Assembly (NCBI RefSeq): GCF_934617235.1
Contig: NZ_CAKTTZ010000021.1
Span: forward strand, 1-41,553
DNA length: 41,553 bases
From: an uncultured Ellagibacter sp.
GTDB taxonomy: Bacteria > Actinomycetota > Coriobacteriia > Coriobacteriales > Eggerthellaceae
Reading direction: 5' to 3'
Shown here: positions 39,578-41,553 of the stretch, piece by piece
Position numbering within the stretch: position 1 is the stretch's first letter
How the letters are laid out: every line of letters begins with the position of its first letter
Notes under the pieces: model-generated
What the model was told of the DNA's origin: nothing
The model's input: only the letters and a program-made list of their open reading frames with translations
Database searches by the model: none
Program-made: the position numbers and the translations under genes

Positions 39578-41284
39578 CTAGTCGGAGAGCCCCGCATCCT
39601 CGAGCGCGGCGACGATCGTGCGCAGGGCTTTCACGCGCGCATAGCGCTTGTCGTCGGATTCGAGGATGATCCAGGGCGCAAACGAGGTCGACGTCAGGCG
39701 GAACATGTCCTCGATTGCCTCTTTATACTGGGGATACTTCTCGCGATTGCGCCAATCGTCATCGGTTATCTTCCATTGCTTGGCCGGGTTCGACTGCCGC
39801 TCCTCGAAGCGGCGCAGCTGCTCCTCGGGGCTGACCTCCACCCAGAACTTCAACAAGATGGCACCCCAATCGACCAGGTCTTTCTCGAAGGCATTGATCT
39901 CGTCGTATGCCTGGGTGAGGCGCTCGGGCGAGGCGTAGCCCTCCACCCGCTCGACGAGCACGCGCCCGTACCAGCTGCGGTCGTAGATGCCCACATGGCC
40001 CGCCTTCGGCAAGCGCGTCCAGTAGCGCCACAGATGCGGATGCGCAAGCTCGGGCGCCGTGGGGGCGGGGCTCGGGAAGATCGTGTAGGCGCGCGCGTCA
40101 AGCGACTGCGCCACGCGCTTGATGTTGCCGCCCTTGCCCGCCGCGTCCCAACCTTCGTACATCACCATAAGCGGAATGCGGGCCTGATACATGTTGTTCT
40201 CCAGGCGGAATAAGCGTTTTTGCAGGCTCTTAAGCTCGTCTTTGTATTCCTCGGGCGAGAGCGCGAGCGAGTGGTCGATGCCCTCGAGCGTCGGCGCGTC
40301 CTCGATGAGGTGGAAACGCGAGGTTGCGGGCGCGACGAAACGCGGCGGCTGCTTCACGGCGCTTGATGAGCTTGTGGCGGCCAGCGAGCCCGCGGCGTCT
40401 GGAGAGGTCGCAGCGCTTGGCGAGGTCGCAGCGCTCTCGGTACTCCCGACGCACGCAACACTCGCGGCCTCTTTGCGCGCAAGCGCGGACTCGAGCGCGC
40501 GCACGAGCGTCTGCGCGATCACAAGGTTCGCGCGGCGCTTATCTTCCCCGTTCACAAGCGCCCAAGGCGCGAACGCGAAATTGCTGCCCTCGAGCATGAG
40601 GTCGTAGATGCTGTAGGCGTACTCGTAGTTCCCGATGCGCTCGAGGCGCTTCTTGTCGACGCGCCATGCCGTGGCAGGATCGGCGGCCAAGCGCTCCAGG
40701 CGCTCCTTCTGTCCTTCGGCGGACACGTGGATGAAGAATTTCACCACCTCGTAGCCGTCGTCGACAAGGCCGCGCTCGAACTCGCGTATGGACGCAAGAC
40801 ACACTCCCGCCTCTTTGCGCGCAGCAAGCTGATCGCCGCGGGCAGCGCCCTTCTTGCCTTCCTTACGCTTCGGGTTGAGCCCCCCGAACGCGCGGTACAT
40901 CGCACGCTCGGCGGCCACGGAATACCACCCGCGGTCGTAGAACGTGATGGCGCCGCGCGGGCCGAGCGCCTGCCAAAACTGCTGCATGAAAGGCCAGAAC
41001 CCCGTAACACCGTGCCCCGCGTCCGAGAATTCCCGCGCCTCGTCCACGTTGTAATCGCCCGTCACATGCACGCTCGTCGCACGCGCGTCCAGGTTGAACA
41101 TAAGGTCCGAGATGCGGCTTCCCTTGCCTGCGCCGTTCCATCCCTCGAAGAGCACCACAAGCCCTACGCCCCGAAGGCGTGCCTGCTGCTGCAACGTCAC
41201 GAGCCGCTCGATGAGCGCGTCGTGGGTTTCCTTGTACGTGCCCTTATCGATATCTGGTTGATTCAGATTGACCTGGTCGAGCAT
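39578..41284 (-). CDS. Double-domain PPK2, polyphosphate:AMP phosphotransferase type
   Basis: A 568-residue protein made of two PPK2 domains joined by an Ala/Ser-rich linker (about residues 275-325). Domain 1 has Walker A EGWNGAGKG (47-55) and FYDRGWYSVAAER; domain 2 has EGWDAAGKGG (about 376-385) and IYDRSWYGRVLVERVEGY. Two-domain PPK2 proteins (class II, PAP) make ADP from AMP using polyphosphate. In characterised members only the C-terminal domain is catalytic; here both Walker motifs look intact. GAGG lies seven bases before ATG 41284; earlier frames belong to the upstream gene's shadow. Confidence 0.92.
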   Translation of the reverse strand: MLDQVNLNQPDIDKGTYKETHDALIERLVTLQQQARLRGVGLVVLFEGWNGAGKGSRISDLMFNLDARATSVHVTGDYNVDEAREFSDAGHGVTGFWPFMQQFWQALGPRGAITFYDRGWYSVAAERAMYRAFGGLNPKRKEGKKGAARGDQLAARKEAGVCLASIREFERGLVDDGYEVVKFFIHVSAEGQKERLERLAADPATAWRVDKKRLERIGNYEYAYSIYDLMLEGSNFAFAPWALVNGEDKRRANLVIAQTLVRALESALARKEAASVACVGSTESAATSPSAATSPDAAGSLAATSSSSAVKQPPRFVAPATSRFHLIEDAPTLEGIDHSLALSPEEYKDELKSLQKRLFRLENNMYQARIPLMVMYEGWDAAGKGGNIKRVAQSLDARAYTIFPSPAPTAPELAHPHLWRYWTRLPKAGHVGIYDRSWYGRVLVERVEGYASPERLTQAYDEINAFEKDLVDWGAILLKFWVEVSPEEQLRRFEERQSNPAKQWKITDDDWRNREKYPQYKEAIEDMFRLTSTSFAPWIILESDDKRYARVKALRTIVAALEDAGLSD

Positions 41285-41297
41285 GGAAAACCTCTTT

Positions 41298-41553
41298 TCA
41301 CGCAAGGTTTGGCGCAGCGTCGGGCGCCGAGGAGTCGGCTTGCCCGGGCACCGCGAAAGGCGCATCGTAGGGGTCGCTCTCGATGATCGGACACCGCCCG
41401 CGCACGAGCTCCGTGAGGTCCGTCTCGAAGGGCTCCTGCGTGCCGTCGAGCATGCGGAACGTGAGGGCGACCTGTGCCGCGAAATCGGCGTCGACAGTCT
41501 GGGCGCCGTGCTGGCTGGCAAGGCGTTGAGCCTGCTCGTAAAGGGAATACGGG
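41298..41553 (-). CDS. C-terminal part of a YigZ/IMPACT family protein (5' end outside the window)
   Basis: The frame is open from the right edge of the window to TGA at 41300-41298, giving 84 residues. It reads PYSLYEQAQRLASQHG, then VDADFAAQVALTFRML, TDLTELVRGRCPIIES, which fits the DUF1949 domain at the end of YigZ proteins (a two-strand, helix pattern with 'Y..F..L......G' and 'F...V.L.'). A Pro/Ala tail follows. The stop is 13 bases before the PPK2 start, so the two genes are likely co-transcribed. Confidence 0.72.
   Translation of the reverse strand, partial: PYSLYEQAQRLASQHGAQTVDADFAAQVALTFRMLDGTQEPFETDLTELVRGRCPIIESDPYDAPFAVPGQADSSAPDAAPNLA

Noticed and set aside
1..41553. CRISPR arrays, tRNA or rRNA genes, complete insertion sequences
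   Set aside because: I saw no regularly spaced repeats, no tRNA cloverleaf or T-arm motif outside the T-box leader, no rRNA blocks and no transposase-like protein; the short repeats found do not fit these classes.

Overview
The window reads as a chromosomal segment of a high-GC anaerobic actinobacterium, most likely class Coriobacteriia, family Eggerthellaceae. The reasons are the multi-membrane-segment LuxR regulator next to a DMSO-reductase-family molybdoenzyme with an MFS carrier, the actinobacterial gene set rpsA / coaE / uvrB, Gram-positive-type SOS boxes (GAAC-N4-GTTC) in front of uvrB and probably recN, and a mixture of Firmicute-like regulation (a T-box) and actinobacterial genes. Genus cannot be fixed from the sequence alone. 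Nearly all genes from 2.4 kb onward lie on the minus strand.

Layout. (1) 1-2.4 kb: an AT-richer plus-strand run with the end of an unrecognised gene, a small excisionase-like HTH protein, a small membrane protein and a zinc-ribbon/membrane/repeat protein; it looks accessory. (2) 2.4-6.0 kb: a complete ECF transporter operon (S, A, A, T) behind a T-box leader whose specifier reads UGG, which with the S protein indicates tRNA-Trp-controlled tryptophan uptake. (3) 6.1-13.3 kb: a membrane-anchored polysaccharide deacetylase, recN, dtd, uvrB and coaE. (4) 13.4-16.4 kb: a nitrate/sulfonate/taurine-type ABC cassette lying between coaE and rpsA. (5) 16.8-18.0 kb: rpsA. (6) 18.3-24.9 kb: a catabolic or respiratory locus with a molybdopterin enzyme lacking an export signal, a small 4Fe-4S partner, a 155-residue unknown protein and an MFS carrier, with a divergent four-CxxC miniprotein and a membrane-LuxR regulator. 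(7) 25-27.2 kb: a PerR-like repressor and amtB-glnB. (8) 27.3-28.2 kb: a gene-poor, repeat-rich interval ending in an orphan HipB-like regulator. (9) 28.4-34.9 kb: one long operon, carboxyltransferase-BCCP fusion, biotin carboxylase, Asp23, nusB, xseB, dxs. (10) 35-41.5 kb: a PEBP-family protein, a FeoA-FeoB fusion, a HAD phosphatase, a double-domain PPK2 and the end of a YigZ-family protein.

The observations most worth following are: the molybdoenzyme locus, whose soluble enzyme + small Fe-S + MFS + LuxR layout fits the acetylene hydratase / transhydroxylase / catechol dehydroxylase branch with unknown substrate; two dispersed copies of a ~145-bp element with 24-bp inverted arms (27590-27740 and 35096-35236), one of them inside a pair of 39-bp direct repeats; the T-box leader with a second 12-bp inverted repeat that could mask the ribosome binding site; an SOS promoter for uvrB nested in the coaE terminator; a PII protein lacking Tyr51; and a carboxyltransferase-BCCP fusion occupying the place usually held by accB.
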